Shown piece by piece: positions 25,650-35,321 of a stretch of DNA of 39,564 nt. The stretch comes from Robiginitomaculum sp. (GTDB lineage Bacteria; Pseudomonadota; Alphaproteobacteria; Caulobacterales; Maricaulaceae). The notes under the pieces are model-generated. The model ran no database searches. It had not been told where the DNA came from and worked only from the letters and a program-made list of their open reading frames with translations. Position numbers and translations under genes: made by a program. Within the stretch, counting starts at the first letter, position 1. Each line of letters begins with the position of its first letter. The DNA is taken from assembly GCA_026982415.1 (NCBI GenBank), contig JALSHE010000114.1, forward strand, positions 1-39,564, in the 5' to 3' direction.

Positions 25650-27938
25650 TTAGTTTTCACGCCCGTCTGACGGTGCCAAAGACATATAAGCCGCCAAAAC
25701 CGCCATGCGGGTGATTTCAGACGCTGGAGCGCCCAGCGTACAAATCTGTACAGGCTTCTCTAACCCCGTCAGGAACGGCCCCAGCACAGTGCTATCGCCA
25801 ACAGCTTTCAAGAGTTTCGTGGAAATACTGGCCGAATGAATGGCTGGCATAACCAGTACATTCGCCGCCCCGCCGAGACGCGAAAATGGGTATGTTAAAC
25901 TATGGTTCGGATTTAGCGCCACATCGGCGGCGATATCGCCTTCATAATCAAAGTCCACATTGCGGTCATCGAGAATTTTCACGGCATCACGGACTTTCTG
26001 CATCCGTTCTCCGGGCGGGTTGCCGAATGTGGAATACGAAATCAGAGCTACACGCGGAGTAAAGCCAAAAGAGCGGGCAAATTTAGCCGTGCATTCGGCA
26101 ATATCAGCCAGTTCTTCTGCGCCCGGGAACTCGGTGATACTAGTGTCTGAAATAAACAGTGTCTGGCCCTTATTGACCACGATAGAGACACCCATAGTGC
26201 GGCGTTCTTTGGTGTAATCCATAACCAACCGTACATCGCGCAGGGCTTGGTCATAGCCGCGCGTCACGCCTGTTACCATGCCGTCTGCAAGACCGTGACT
26301 GAGGAGGAGAGCGGAGAATACATTGCGGTCATTATTGACCAAACGTTGCACATCGCGGCGCAGAAACCCTCTGCGGCGCAAGCGTGTATAGAGATGTTCT
26401 GCAAATTCAGCATTACGGTCGAACAATCGTGCATTGAGGATTTCCAGGGAGCCATCATCCTCTATACCCAGTAACTCCATATTGCCTTTGATTGGTTTCT
26501 CACGACCAATCAATATAGCCTTGCCCATGCCGCGCTGCTGGAACGAAAAGGCTGCGCGAATAACGGCAGGCTCTTCGCCCTCGCAAAACACAATCGTTCG
26601 CGGATTATCGGCGACTGTGGCCGCAATACCTTGCAAGAGAGCTGCCGTCGGGTCTTGACGTTGGGCAAGTGCGGCTCCGTAAGCATTCATGTCTTCAATA
26701 GGTTTGCGCGCGACCCCCGTATCCATGGCGGCTTGGGCTACGGCGGGCGGAATGCGCGAGATTAGACGCGGGTCGAATGTCGCGGGGATAATATATTCGG
26801 GCCCATATTTCGGGCGGTTACCATGATAAGCTGCGGCCACTTCTTCTGGCACATCTTCGCGGGCCAATTTGGCCACGGCTTTGGCGCAAGCTAGTTTCAT
26901 TTCCTCATTGACATTGCGTGCGCGCACATCGAGCGCACCTCGGAAGATATACGGAAATCCGAGCACGTTGTTGACCTGGTTGGGATAATCACTGCGCCCC
27001 GTTGCGATAATGGCATCCGAGCGAACTTCTTTAATCTCTTCAGGCGTAATTTCAGGGGTCGGGTTTGCCATCACGAAAATAATTGGATTATCAGCCATGC
27101 TAGCGACCATGTCTTTGGTCAGAGCACCTGGCATAGATAAGCCGAGGAACACATCTGCCCCTTTAACCGCTTCTTCTTTAGTGCGCAAATCTGTGGCAAT
27201 GGCATGGGGGGCTTTCCATTGGTCAACACCTTCGCGCCCTTGATAAATCACGCCTCTTGAATCTAGCGCGATAGCGTTTTCATCTTTAACGCCGAGGCTT
27301 TTTATCAAGGAAAGCACGGATATGCCCGCAGCCCCTGCCCCCGACAGCACAACCTTTATATCTTCAAATTTTCGCCCGGTTAGGTGACACGCATTAATAA
27401 GCCCGGCGGTTGCAATAATCGCCGTACCGTGTTGGTCATCATGGAATACGGGAATGTCCAGTTCATCGCGCAATGTTTGCTCTATGATATAGCATTCCGG
27501 CGAGCCTATGTCCTCTAGGTTAATGCCGCCGAATGTATTGCCGAAGCGTTTGACGCATTCAATAAACGCCTGCGGCTCTTCTTCCTCGACCTCTATATCA
27601 AAACTGTCAATATCTGCAAAGCGTTTGAACAATACCGCCTTTCCCTCCATGACGGGCTTGGACGCCATAGCGCCGAGATTGCCCATACCCAAGATTGCCG
27701 TACCGTTGGAGATAACCGCCACCATATTGCCCTTGGACGTATAGTCGTAAACACTATCCGGGTCGTCTGCGATAGCTTGCACGGGGACGGCGACGCCCGG
27801 CGAATAGGCCAATGACAAATCCCGTTGAGTTGCCATGGGCTTGGTAGGTGCCATAGCCAATTTGCCCGGGGTTGGCTTGGCATGAAAATCCAATGCCTGT
27901 TTATCCGTGATATATTTACTCGATGAATCTTGTGACAT
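25650..27938 (-). CDS. maeB: NADP-dependent malic enzyme with phosphotransacetylase-like C-terminal domain
   Basis: 762-residue cytoplasmic enzyme converting malate to pyruvate and CO2 with NADP+ reduction. The malic enzyme half (about 1-430) shows SLAYSPGVAVP, the HDDQHGTAI segment of the metal/substrate site and the nucleotide-binding GAGAAG. The C-terminal third resembles phosphate acetyltransferase (SYSTFG, VLVMPAIHSAS, GPFLTG), a regulatory acetyl-CoA-sensing domain in this family. Length matches E. coli MaeB (759). The ATG at 27938 is preferred to 27950 or 28004 because GAGAG lies five bases upstream and the family begins here. It shares the divergent region 27939-28191 with glnB and is followed without gap by the MATE gene. 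Confidence 0.95.
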   Translation of the reverse strand: MSQDSSSKYITDKQALDFHAKPTPGKLAMAPTKPMATQRDLSLAYSPGVAVPVQAIADDPDSVYDYTSKGNMVAVISNGTAILGMGNLGAMASKPVMEGKAVLFKRFADIDSFDIEVEEEEPQAFIECVKRFGNTFGGINLEDIGSPECYIIEQTLRDELDIPVFHDDQHGTAIIATAGLINACHLTGRKFEDIKVVLSGAGAAGISVLSLIKSLGVKDENAIALDSRGVIYQGREGVDQWKAPHAIATDLRTKEEAVKGADVFLGLSMPGALTKDMVASMADNPIIFVMANPTPEITPEEIKEVRSDAIIATGRSDYPNQVNNVLGFPYIFRGALDVRARNVNEEMKLACAKAVAKLAREDVPEEVAAAYHGNRPKYGPEYIIPATFDPRLISRIPPAVAQAAMDTGVARKPIEDMNAYGAALAQRQDPTAALLQGIAATVADNPRTIVFCEGEEPAVIRAAFSFQQRGMGKAILIGREKPIKGNMELLGIEDDGSLEILNARLFDRNAEFAEHLYTRLRRRGFLRRDVQRLVNNDRNVFSALLLSHGLADGMVTGVTRGYDQALRDVRLVMDYTKERRTMGVSIVVNKGQTLFISDTSITEFPGAEELADIAECTAKFARSFGFTPRVALISYSTFGNPPGERMQKVRDAVKILDDRNVDFDYEGDIAADVALNPNHSLTYPFSRLGGAANVLVMPAIHSASISTKLLKAVGDSTVLGPFLTGLEKPVQICTLGAPASEITRMAVLAAYMSLAPSDGREN

Positions 27939-28053
27939 TTTCGCTCTCATTGTGTGCAGTGTGAGTAGTGTTCCTAGCCCGATTATGACTGCTTGGATAG
28001 ACAAGAACGAGTATAGAGTATCAACAAATTTGGCGGTAGGCGTGATGAATTAT

Positions 28054-28079
28054 TGTGCAAAGAGACAATTTACTGCACA
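28054..28079. promoter_or_regulatory. Possible operator: inverted repeat in the maeB-glnB divergent region
   Basis: TGTGCA (28054-28059) and TGCACA (28074-28079) form 6-bp inverted arms separated by 14 bases. It lies between the divergent starts of maeB and glnB. The spacing does not match the NtrC consensus exactly, and no clear sigma-54 -24/-12 pair is seen, so the binding protein is unknown. Confidence 0.3.
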
Positions 28080-28134
28080 CAAATTCAGCAAATTTGCCGC
28101 TTTCGTAAAACCAATGAACAAATCATTAAATTTC

Positions 28135-28152
28135 TCTAGCTACAGCGCTAGA
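28135..28152. promoter_or_regulatory. Short inverted repeat upstream of glnB
   Basis: TCTAGC (28135-28140) and GCTAGA (28147-28152) form a 6-bp perfect inverted repeat with a six-base centre, about 40 bases before the glnB start. It could be an operator half-site pair or a leader hairpin. Confidence 0.3.
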
Positions 28153-28185
28153 TTCCATTAATTTCACGCGCGTCAATAAGGGTAG

Positions 28186-28530
<345 letters not shown>

Positions 28531-28571
28531 TCTAAACCACATATTCAACACCAAACCAAAACGAGGAAATT

Positions 28572-29990
28572 ATGCCAAAAGAAAATGCATCAGAGAAACT
28601 TTTAAAGAAAATTAAGGACGAGAATATCGGTTATGTAGATCTACGCTTTACCGATATTCGCGGTAAAATGCATCATGTAACATTTGATGCCAGCATGGTC
28701 GACGCAGATTTATTCGAAGACGGCACAATGTTTGACGGCTCCTCTATCGAAGGCTGGAAATCCATCAATGAGAGCGACATGGTTTTGATGCCCGATGCCT
28801 CCACTGCCGACATTGACCCGTTTTACCAGCAAGACACAATGACGATTTTCTGTGATGTGCTGGAACCAGACACTGGTGAAGCCTATAACCGTGACCCGCG
28901 CAGCACGTGTAAGGCAGCCGAAACTTATATCAAAACCGCAGGCGTTGGCGATACAGTTTACTTCGGCCCCGAAGCAGAATTTTTCGTATTTGATGATGTC
29001 CGTTGGGATACGTCACAAAACAATACCAGCTACAGCCTCGACAGCGTCGATGCACCGTACAATTCCAACACCAAATATAACGGCGGTAATATGGGCCACC
29101 GTCCAGGGCCAAAAGGCGGTTATTTCCCGGTTCCCCCGGTTGACCATGACCAGGATATGCGTACAGAAATGTTGGCCGTGATGACCGAGCTTGGCCTACA
29201 GCCAGAAAAACATCACCACGAGGTTGCGCCGTCCCAGCACGAGCTTGGCATGAAATTCTCGACGCTCTTGACTATGGGTGACCGGATGCAACTTTATAAA
29301 TACATTGTCCACAATGTCGCCCACGCATATGGTAAATCCGCGACATTCATGCCCAAGCCAATCCACAATGATAACGGCACCGGCATGCATGTTCACCAGT
29401 CTATCTGGAAAGACGGCAAGCCATTGTTCGCGGGCGACGAATATGCAGGTCTGTCTAAATCTTGCTTGTATTACATTGGCGGTATCATCAAACACGCCAA
29501 AGCTATCAATGCTTTCGCTAACTCATCGACTAACTCTTACAAGCGCCTTGTACCCGGCTTCGAAGCCCCAGTTATGTTAGCATATTCCGCCCGTAACCGC
29601 TCTGCATCCGTGCGTATTCCGTGGTGTGCGTCACCTGCTGGCAAGCGCTTGGAAGTCCGCTTCCCGGATCCGGCTGGTAATCCGTATTTAACCTTTACGG
29701 CTCTGCTGATGGCTGGCCTTGACGGCATCAAGAACAAAATCCATCCGGGCGATGCCATGGACAAAGACTTGTACGACCTACCGCCGCAAGAAGCCGCCAA
29801 CATCCCACAAGTTTGCGGTTCATTACGCGAAGCCCTAGAGAACCTAGACGCTGACCGCGACTTCTTAAAAGCCGGCGGAGTGTTCGACGACGACCAAATC
29901 AACGCCTATATCGAGCTAAAAATGGAAGAAGTCCACCGCCTAGCCATGCACCCTCACCCGGTAGAATTTGATATGTACTATAGCTGTTAG
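28572..29990 (+). CDS. glnA: Glutamine synthetase, type I
   Basis: 472-residue enzyme forming glutamine from glutamate, ammonia and ATP; functions as a dodecamer in the cytoplasm. Family signatures visible are FDGSSIEGW, the EAEFFVFD metal-site segment, [16 protein letters not shown] around the glutamate/ATP site, and the N[16 protein letters not shown] loop. Tyr401 in KDLYDLPPQ is the adenylylation site, so activity should be controlled by GlnE with input from the neighbouring P-II protein. GAGGAAAT precedes the ATG. The gene ends 20 bases before a strong terminator shared with typA. Confidence 0.97.
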   Translation: MPKENASEKLLKKIKDENIGYVDLRFTDIRGKMHHVTFDASMVDADLFEDGTMFDGSSIEGWKSINESDMVLMPDASTADIDPFYQQDTMTIFCDVLEPDTGEAYNRDPRSTCKAAETYIKTAGVGDTVYFGPEAEFFVFDDVRWDTSQNNTSYSLDSVDAPYNSNTKYNGGNMGHRPGPKGGYFPVPPVDHDQDMRTEMLAVMTELGLQPEKHHHEVAPSQHELGMKFSTLLTMGDRMQLYKYIVHNVAHAYGKSATFMPKPIHNDNGTGMHVHQSIWKDGKPLFAGDEYAGLSKSCLYYIGGIIKHAKAINAFANSSTNSYKRLVPGFEAPVMLAYSARNRSASVRIPWCASPAGKRLEVRFPDPAGNPYLTFTALLMAGLDGIKNKIHPGDAMDKDLYDLPPQEAANIPQVCGSLREALENLDADRDFLKAGGVFDDDQINAYIELKMEEVHRLAMHPHPVEFDMYYSC

Positions 29991-30009
29991 ACTGCCAAGG
30001 CAATAAACG

Positions 30010-30047
30010 AAAAAACCCGGATGGCTCACAACCATCCGGGCTTTTTT
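30010..30047. terminator. Bidirectional Rho-independent terminator between glnA and typA
   Basis: A 9-bp perfect stem CCCGGATGG (30016-30024) / CCATCCGGG (30032-30040) with loop CTCACAA has an A-run to the left and CTTTTTT to the right. It serves glnA on the plus strand and the convergent typA gene on the minus strand. Confidence 0.93.
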
Positions 30048-30070
30048 ATGAGATAAATTTTAATCCACGC

Positions 30071-31921
30071 CTATTGAATTATACCAGCCTTGCGGGATTC
30101 TTTTTTGCGTTCGTGTTCTAGCAAAAAGCGCTTGCGGATGCGGATGCTCTCTGGGGTCACTTCGACCAGCTCGTCGTCGTTGACAAATTCCAGCGCATAT
30201 TCGAGCGTCACTTCAATCGGTGTCGTCAGGGTGACGGCTTCATCGGTTCCCGATGCCCGCACATTGGTCAGCTGCTTACCTTTGACCGGGTTAACCACCA
30301 AATCATTATCGCGGGTATGGATACCAATGACCATACCCTCGTAAACTGGGCTTTGGTGTCCGACCATCATTTTGCCGCGTTCTTGTAGATTGAACAATGC
30401 GAACGCTACGGCGGTGCCTGTATGCTTGGAAATCAAAACACCTTTGGCGCGTTTGCCAATCGTGCCGCCTGCGGCTGGGGCATATTTATCAAACACATGA
30501 TACATCAGGCCAGAGCCGGATGTGGTAGTCATGAAGTCAGAGCGGAAACCAATCAGGCCGCGTGTCGGAATTTCGTAATCGAGCCGCACCCTGCCCTTGC
30601 CGTCCGGCACCATATCCTTGAGCATGCCTTTGCGCATACCAAGCTTTTCCATGATAGCACCTTGGTGCTCGCTTTGCACATCAAGGGTCAAGGTTTCCCA
30701 AGGCTCGCACAGCACATTATCTATGGTTTTATTGATAACGCGCGGCTTGGAAATCGCCAATTCATAGCCTTCGCGGCGCATGGTTTCGATCAAGATAGCC
30801 AAATGCAACTCCCCGCGCCCAGAGACTTTAAATTTGTCCGGGTCGTCCAATGGCTGAACTTTGAGGGCTACATTGTGGATGAGTTCTTTTTGCAGACGGT
30901 CGCCGATATTGCGCGAGGTCACATATTTACCTTCCTTGCCCGCAAATGGGCTGGTATTCACTTGGAAGGTCATAGAGATTGTCGGCTCGTCCACGCTGAG
31001 CGCTGGAAGCTGCTCAACCTTAGCAGGGTCACAAATACAATCGGAAATACCGAGCCTGTCAATACCGGTAAAGCAAGCAATATCGCCCGCATAAACCGCG
31101 TCCATTTCAATGCGCTCAAGCCCCATAAAACCGTAAGGCTGGAGCACTTTGGCTTTGCGGGTAATGCCGTCCGGTGCCACGACCATAACATTTTGCCCGC
31201 GCTTAATCGCACCGCGCAACACTCGGCCAATACCGATAACACCCGTATAGGACGAATAATCCAGCGCACTGATTTGCAAGAGGAGCGGCCCGTCCGGGTC
31301 AACATCCGGCACAGGCGTATGTTTGACGATAGCTTGGAACAAAGGCGTCATATCCGTGCCCTCGGTCTCGCTATCATCACTGGCCCAACCGTTTAGGGCA
31401 GAGGCAAAGACAACTGGAAAGTCCATTTGCTCATCATTAGCACCCAAGCGGTCAAACAGGTCAAATGTCTGGTCAACGACCCATTGGGGTCTGGCACCAA
31501 CACGGTCAATTTTATTGACAACGACGATAGGCTTCAATCCCTGTTCCAGCGCTTTCTTGGTCACAAAACTGGTTTGCGGCATCGGGCCTTCGACCGCGTC
31601 CACGAGCAGAACCACGCTATCGACCATAGAGAGCACGCGCTCGACCTCGCCGCCGAAATCCGCATGTCCCGGTGTGTCGACAATATTAATGCGCCATTCA
31701 GTGCCCTCTGGGTCTGTCCACGCAATGGCGGTGTTTTTCGCAGTAATGGTAATGCCGCGTTCTTTTTCGATGTCGCCGCTATCCATGACGCGCTCGGCCT
31801 GTTCGCCGCGCTCGTCGAGCGTACCGGATTGGCGCAGGAGTTTATCCACCAGGGTCGTTTTACCGTGGTCAACATGGGCTACAATCGCTACATTGCGCAG
31901 CGTTTTAATATCATTATTCAT
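30071..31921 (-). CDS. typA: Translational GTPase TypA/BipA
   Basis: 616-residue ribosome-binding GTPase of the EF-G-like family, involved in 50S assembly and stress or low-temperature growth. GTPase motifs: AHVDHGKTTL (G1, about 15-24), ERGITI (G2 region), DTPGHADF (G3) and NKID (G4). The later EF-G-like domains and the C-terminal BipA-specific region (RGLIGFRSDF, then the stretch with HTRDNDLVVNPVKGKQLTN) are all present. Length is standard. No strong Shine-Dalgarno precedes the ATG at 31921. The MarR gene on the same strand ends 101 bases upstream. Confidence 0.97.
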   Translation of the reverse strand: MNNDIKTLRNVAIVAHVDHGKTTLVDKLLRQSGTLDERGEQAERVMDSGDIEKERGITITAKNTAIAWTDPEGTEWRINIVDTPGHADFGGEVERVLSMVDSVVLLVDAVEGPMPQTSFVTKKALEQGLKPIVVVNKIDRVGARPQWVVDQTFDLFDRLGANDEQMDFPVVFASALNGWASDDSETEGTDMTPLFQAIVKHTPVPDVDPDGPLLLQISALDYSSYTGVIGIGRVLRGAIKRGQNVMVVAPDGITRKAKVLQPYGFMGLERIEMDAVYAGDIACFTGIDRLGISDCICDPAKVEQLPALSVDEPTISMTFQVNTSPFAGKEGKYVTSRNIGDRLQKELIHNVALKVQPLDDPDKFKVSGRGELHLAILIETMRREGYELAISKPRVINKTIDNVLCEPWETLTLDVQSEHQGAIMEKLGMRKGMLKDMVPDGKGRVRLDYEIPTRGLIGFRSDFMTTTSGSGLMYHVFDKYAPAAGGTIGKRAKGVLISKHTGTAVAFALFNLQERGKMMVGHQSPVYEGMVIGIHTRDNDLVVNPVKGKQLTNVRASGTDEAVTLTTPIEVTLEYALEFVNDDELVEVTPESIRIRKRFLLEHERKKESRKAGIIQ

Positions 31922-32022
31922 AATTGGGCAGTCATAAGGGGCACCATTAGAGGTACAGTTTCAAATTTATTTGGCTCCCTTTAGGCGCAAAGCCTACAAA
32001 GTACCAGACATTTTTACTGCTA

Positions 32023-32451
32023 TTACGCATCAACAATTTTGTCTAAGAAAGACGTGAGCATTTCCAACTCTGCTCCTGAAAACATTTCTTTCAGCTCTTG
32101 CTCCTGGCGTAATGCTTCGGGGGCAATTTTCGCGAACATCTCCCTGCCCTTGTCGCTTAATGACAAAGGCGCGGAACGGCCGTCTTGTTCGCTCACACCA
32201 CGTTTGATTAAACCCCGTTCTAGCATTTTAGCGACGGCGCGGCTAACTGTGGTTTTATCCATGCCGGTTTTATCGGCCACCGCCTGCGCCGTCATCTTTG
32301 CACAACTCGCCAAAACCGCCATGACCCGCCATTGGGTACGGCTTAATTTATAAGGCGCATAGGTTTTGGCGATACGCTTTGATACCGCATTAGCCGCTAC
32401 GGATAAGCGGTAAGGCAGAAAATCTTCGAGGTTGAAATCGGGTTTGCTCAT
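32023..32451 (-). CDS. MarR family transcriptional regulator
   Basis: 142-residue winged-helix regulator. The central HTH reads LSRTQWRVMAVLA, then AQAVADKTGMDKTTVSRAVAKMLERGLIKR, followed by the beta-wing D-x-R (EQDGRSAPLSLSDKG), a typical MarR pattern. A longer frame to a TTG at 32484 exists, but the ATG at 32451 (MSKPDFN) is a more usual start. Ligand unknown. A 24-bp palindrome lies 36 bases upstream, between this gene and the divergent rhodanese gene, and is the obvious candidate operator, so it probably regulates itself and the rhodanese-NTF2-GNAT group (inference). Confidence 0.92.
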   Translation of the reverse strand: MSKPDFNLEDFLPYRLSVAANAVSKRIAKTYAPYKLSRTQWRVMAVLASCAKMTAQAVADKTGMDKTTVSRAVAKMLERGLIKRGVSEQDGRSAPLSLSDKGREMFAKIAPEALRQEQELKEMFSGAELEMLTSFLDKIVDA

Positions 32452-32486
32452 AGTTCGTTTTAACGTCCAATAACCATATTTCAAAG

Positions 32487-32510
32487 AAAAAACAGATTTG
32501 TCCGTTTTTT
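32487..32510. promoter_or_regulatory. Near-perfect 24-bp palindrome, probable MarR operator
   Basis: Arms AAAAAAC-x-GA and TC-x-GTTTTTT are symmetric around 32498/32499; only the outer mismatched pair and four central bases deviate. It sits in the 130-base divergent region between marR and the rhodanese gene, which suits an autoregulated divergent operator. MarR sites are typically AT-rich palindromes of this size. Confidence 0.6.
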
Positions 32511-32581
32511 AACGCATATAGTCATTTACGCCACTTGTGAAATATTAGCTACTCCGCATTCTAGCTCAAAAGGAGACCATT

Positions 32582-33007
32582 ATGAAGAGTGCAGTATCCC
32601 AAATTCCCGCCGCCCCGTCCCATTTAGCAATGGCGCATTTCGAAGCCCGCCTAACTTTTGAAGCCGATTGCTGGGACACTCATGCCGCCATGAAAGCTGG
32701 GCAAATGGACTTTGTCCTCATCGACGTGCGTAGCCCGGCCATGTATGCAGACAGCCACATCCCCGGCGCCGTAAACCTGCCTCACGGGAAAATGATTAAG
32801 CGCCGTATGGACGCCCTCTCGGAAAAATGGCCAGATGACACTTTGTTTGTGGTCTATTGCGCCGGCCCCCACTGTAATGGAGCCAATAAAGCAGCCATAC
32901 GTTTGGCGGCGCTCGGTCGCCCCGTCAAAGAGCTTATTGGCGGCATGACAGGTTGGGCGGATGAAGGCTTTGATTTTGCCACTGGTTCTGAGCCTGGCTG
33001 CGTGTAA
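32582..33007 (+). CDS. Rhodanese-like sulfurtransferase
   Basis: 141-residue single-domain rhodanese, expected to carry sulfane sulfur as a persulfide. The domain shows IDVRSPAMYADSHIPGAVNLP (the CH2A/CH2B-type segments) and the active loop YCAGPHCNG, with catalytic Cys93 and a second Cys98 at the loop end; the C-terminal GGMTGW is typical. There is an N-terminal extension of about 30 residues without a clear signal peptide. AAGGAGA lies at the right distance before the ATG. It is the first gene of a plus-strand group with an NTF2-like and a GNAT gene, divergent from marR. Substrate unknown. Confidence 0.92.
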   Translation: MKSAVSQIPAAPSHLAMAHFEARLTFEADCWDTHAAMKAGQMDFVLIDVRSPAMYADSHIPGAVNLPHGKMIKRRMDALSEKWPDDTLFVVYCAGPHCNGANKAAIRLAALGRPVKELIGGMTGWADEGFDFATGSEPGCV

Positions 33008-33016
33008 TTTCAGGCC

Positions 33017-33367
33017 ATGAATATAGCCACTCTCAAACGCTTCCACAAAGCATGGGCAGATAAAGATATGCAAGAATTGGCCGCCTGTATGACAGACAAT
33101 GTGGTATATTCCGCATCGGTTGGCGCAAATTTGGGCGAGACATGGCGCGGCAAGCGGGACGTGCTGGCGGGTATAGAAAAAATGATTGCCCATGATGATG
33201 CAATTGCGCAAATTGGGGATTTGCATATTACCGGGAATTATATTTTCACCACATGGGTTTACCGCGCTAAAACCACAGGGGAGACAACCGCCAAGGGCTG
33301 TGATATTTTCCGGTTCAAGGACGGACTTATTGCCCACAAAGATGCCTATAGGAAAGTGACACTATGA
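33017..33367 (+). CDS. NTF2-like/SnoaL-like protein
   Basis: 116-residue alpha+beta protein of the NTF2-like superfamily (ketosteroid-isomerase/SnoaL type). Pattern features are the N-terminal helix LKRFHKAWADKDMQEL, followed by MTDNVVYSASVG, GKRDVLAGIEKM and the C-terminal strands with W-V-Y-R and FRFKDGLI. Members bind small hydrophobic ligands or act as isomerases or dehydratases, so no reaction can be assigned. It begins nine bases after the rhodanese and its stop overlaps the GNAT start (ATGA). Confidence 0.85.
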   Translation: MNIATLKRFHKAWADKDMQELAACMTDNVVYSASVGANLGETWRGKRDVLAGIEKMIAHDDAIAQIGDLHITGNYIFTTWVYRAKTTGETTAKGCDIFRFKDGLIAHKDAYRKVTL

Positions 33368-33819
33368 ATGATTTCACCATCAGGTCCTTTACCAAAGATG
33401 ACATCCCGCAAGTATTAGAGATGATGCGCGGGCTAGCGGTGTTCGAGAGCTATATTGACGATTTTGTCGTTGACGCGCAAACCTTAACCGAATGGGGGCT
33501 AGGTGAAAATCCGAAGTTTCATGTTTATGTCGCAGACGCTGGCGGCGAACTGCTCGCCTATGCCGCCTGTTACGAAATCCCATTTACACTGGATTGCCGT
33601 CCGACACTTGTCTTGAAAGAAATGTTCGCACGGCCACAAGCACGCGGCACAGGCGCAGCGGGCGGCGTTATGCAAGCGGTCATAGACAAAGCCAAATCCA
33701 TAGGCGCAGGCCGGATAAATTGGCTGGTTCTACCAGACAATGAGCGGGCCAAAAAATTCTACACCAAACACGGCGGCAACCACGACACAGACTGGCATCA
33801 TTGGCATATCACATTTTAG
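33364..33819 (+). CDS. GNAT family N-acetyltransferase
   Basis: 151-residue acetyl-CoA-dependent acetyltransferase. The fold is seen in the N-terminal IRSFTKDDIPQVLEMM, the central strand pair, the acetyl-CoA loop ARPQARGTGAAGGVMQAV (a variant of the R/Q-x-x-G-x-G/A motif) and the C-terminal LVLPDNERAKKFYTKHG. Similar in layout to spermidine/diamine N-acetyltransferase-like proteins, but substrate is not clear. Translationally coupled to the NTF2-like gene. Its acceptor could be an amine or a small metabolite related to the group's MarR regulator. Confidence 0.9.
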   Translation: MNDFTIRSFTKDDIPQVLEMMRGLAVFESYIDDFVVDAQTLTEWGLGENPKFHVYVADAGGELLAYAACYEIPFTLDCRPTLVLKEMFARPQARGTGAAGGVMQAVIDKAKSIGAGRINWLVLPDNERAKKFYTKHGGNHDTDWHHWHITF

Positions 33820-33902
33820 GACAATTTCGCACAATCGCGTTTTGCCTCTTCACTTATTCGCTCATGTGCGTAGAGATATTTTGAACAAGTGAGGATGTGA
33901 TG

Positions 33903-35264
33903 ATGAAGAGTTTGAACCCGGCCACTGGCGAAATGATTAAAGAATATACGGCACTGGACGCAGACGGTATTGAAGCCGCTCTGCTACAGGCCGATATGGC
34001 CTTTGCAGATTGGTCAAAAACCGATTTGGCCGTGCGGGTGCAATTGATCCGCGTCCTTGCCGACATTTTAGAACAAACCGCAGACGCGTCCGCCTTGCTC
34101 ATGTCCACCGAAATGGGCAAGACAATAACGGCGGGACGTGCCGAAGTGGTAAAATGCGCCAAATATTGCCGCTATACGGCGGATATGGCGCACGCATATC
34201 TGGCTGACGAACATGTGCAGACCGAATATAAAAAATCCTTCACCCGTCCCCTGCCCCTCGGGACTATTTTGCTGGTTATGCCGTGGAATTTCCCGTTCTG
34301 GCAGGTTATCCGCGTGGCGGTTGCTGCCATTCTTGCGGGCAATACCTGCTTGCTGAAACACGCATCTAACGTGCCGGGCTGCGCATTGCAGCTCGAAGAT
34401 TTATTCACCAAAGCAGGCTTCCCGAAAGGCGTGTTTCAAACGCTTCTGGTTGGCTCTAGCAAAGTCGCAGCTATTTTGGCCGATGAGCGCATTATGGGTG
34501 CGTCTGTGACAGGATCTGAACGTGCCGGTTCTGCCGTCGCATCCACATGCGGAAAATATATCAAACCATGTGTCCTAGAGCTGGGCGGTGCGGATCCGTT
34601 TATCGTCATGCCGAGCGCTGACCTAACCGCCGCTATTGACCACGCCATTACGGGGCGTATGCGCAATAACGGCCAATCTTGTATCGCCGCCAAGCGCCTT
34701 ATCATACACGCAGATATTTATGATGAATTCAAGGCCGGGTTTATGGCCAAGGTCAACGCCATTAAATTGGGCGACCCACTGGACGACAACACAGATATGG
34801 GGCCGATCTCCTCAAGGCGCGCCCTCGCAGAGGTTACAGAGCAGATGGCAACCGCCAAAAACCAAGGCGCGACCATCACCCATGGTACACAGGTCTTGCC
34901 CGACCAAGGCTATTATATGCGGCCAGCTATTATCGAAGACATGACCAAAGCCATGGACATATACGGTCAGGAAATTTTTGCCCCCGCCGCTATGTTATTC
35001 AAAGTAAAAGACCTGGACGAAGCCATCGCTTTGGCCAATGATAGCCAACTGGGCTTGGGTTCCGTTTTATTCTCGAATAATGAGAGCGAGCATGAGCAAG
35101 CAATCAATGAGCTTGAGGCTGGTTCCACCTTCATCAACCGATTTTGCAGCTCCGATATCCGTATGCCGTTCGGCGGCATCAAACGCTCAGGTTTTGGCCG
35201 CGAAATGGCCAAACAAGGCCTACGCGAATTTACCAATCTCAAGACGATAATTATTGCTAATTAA
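33903..35264 (+). CDS. NAD(P)-dependent aldehyde dehydrogenase, succinate/glutarate-semialdehyde type
   Basis: 453-residue aldehyde dehydrogenase converting a semialdehyde to the acid. Motifs: MPWNFPFWQV (cofactor), Glu226 in LELGGADP (general base) and Cys260 in NNGQSCIAAKR (nucleophile), 34 residues apart as in the family, plus the C-terminal PFGGIKRSGFGRE. The shorter length and the EMGKTITAGRAEVVKCA pattern fit the E. coli Sad/YneI type of succinate-semialdehyde dehydrogenase. It lies 57 bases before glutaryl-CoA dehydrogenase, which makes glutarate-semialdehyde a plausible substrate. GAGG at 33891 supports starts at 33900 or 33903; 33903 gives the common MKSLNPATGE beginning. Confidence 0.92.
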   Translation: MKSLNPATGEMIKEYTALDADGIEAALLQADMAFADWSKTDLAVRVQLIRVLADILEQTADASALLMSTEMGKTITAGRAEVVKCAKYCRYTADMAHAYLADEHVQTEYKKSFTRPLPLGTILLVMPWNFPFWQVIRVAVAAILAGNTCLLKHASNVPGCALQLEDLFTKAGFPKGVFQTLLVGSSKVAAILADERIMGASVTGSERAGSAVASTCGKYIKPCVLELGGADPFIVMPSADLTAAIDHAITGRMRNNGQSCIAAKRLIIHADIYDEFKAGFMAKVNAIKLGDPLDDNTDMGPISSRRALAEVTEQMATAKNQGATITHGTQVLPDQGYYMRPAIIEDMTKAMDIYGQEIFAPAAMLFKVKDLDEAIALANDSQLGLGSVLFSNNESEHEQAINELEAGSTFINRFCSSDIRMPFGGIKRSGFGREMAKQGLREFTNLKTIIIAN

Positions 35265-35321
35265 GGCTTGCCCAAAAACCCTATTGGCGTATTTAAATGG
35301 AAACACTTTTACGAGGGCATT

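Noticed and set aside
30422-31396. 324-codon plus-strand frame
   Set aside because: It lies wholly antisense to typA, whose translation shows all GTPase and BipA motifs; the plus-strand product has no recognisable domain.
32651-33337. 228-codon minus-strand frame
   Set aside because: Antisense across two well-supported genes (rhodanese and NTF2-like), with unlikely composition.
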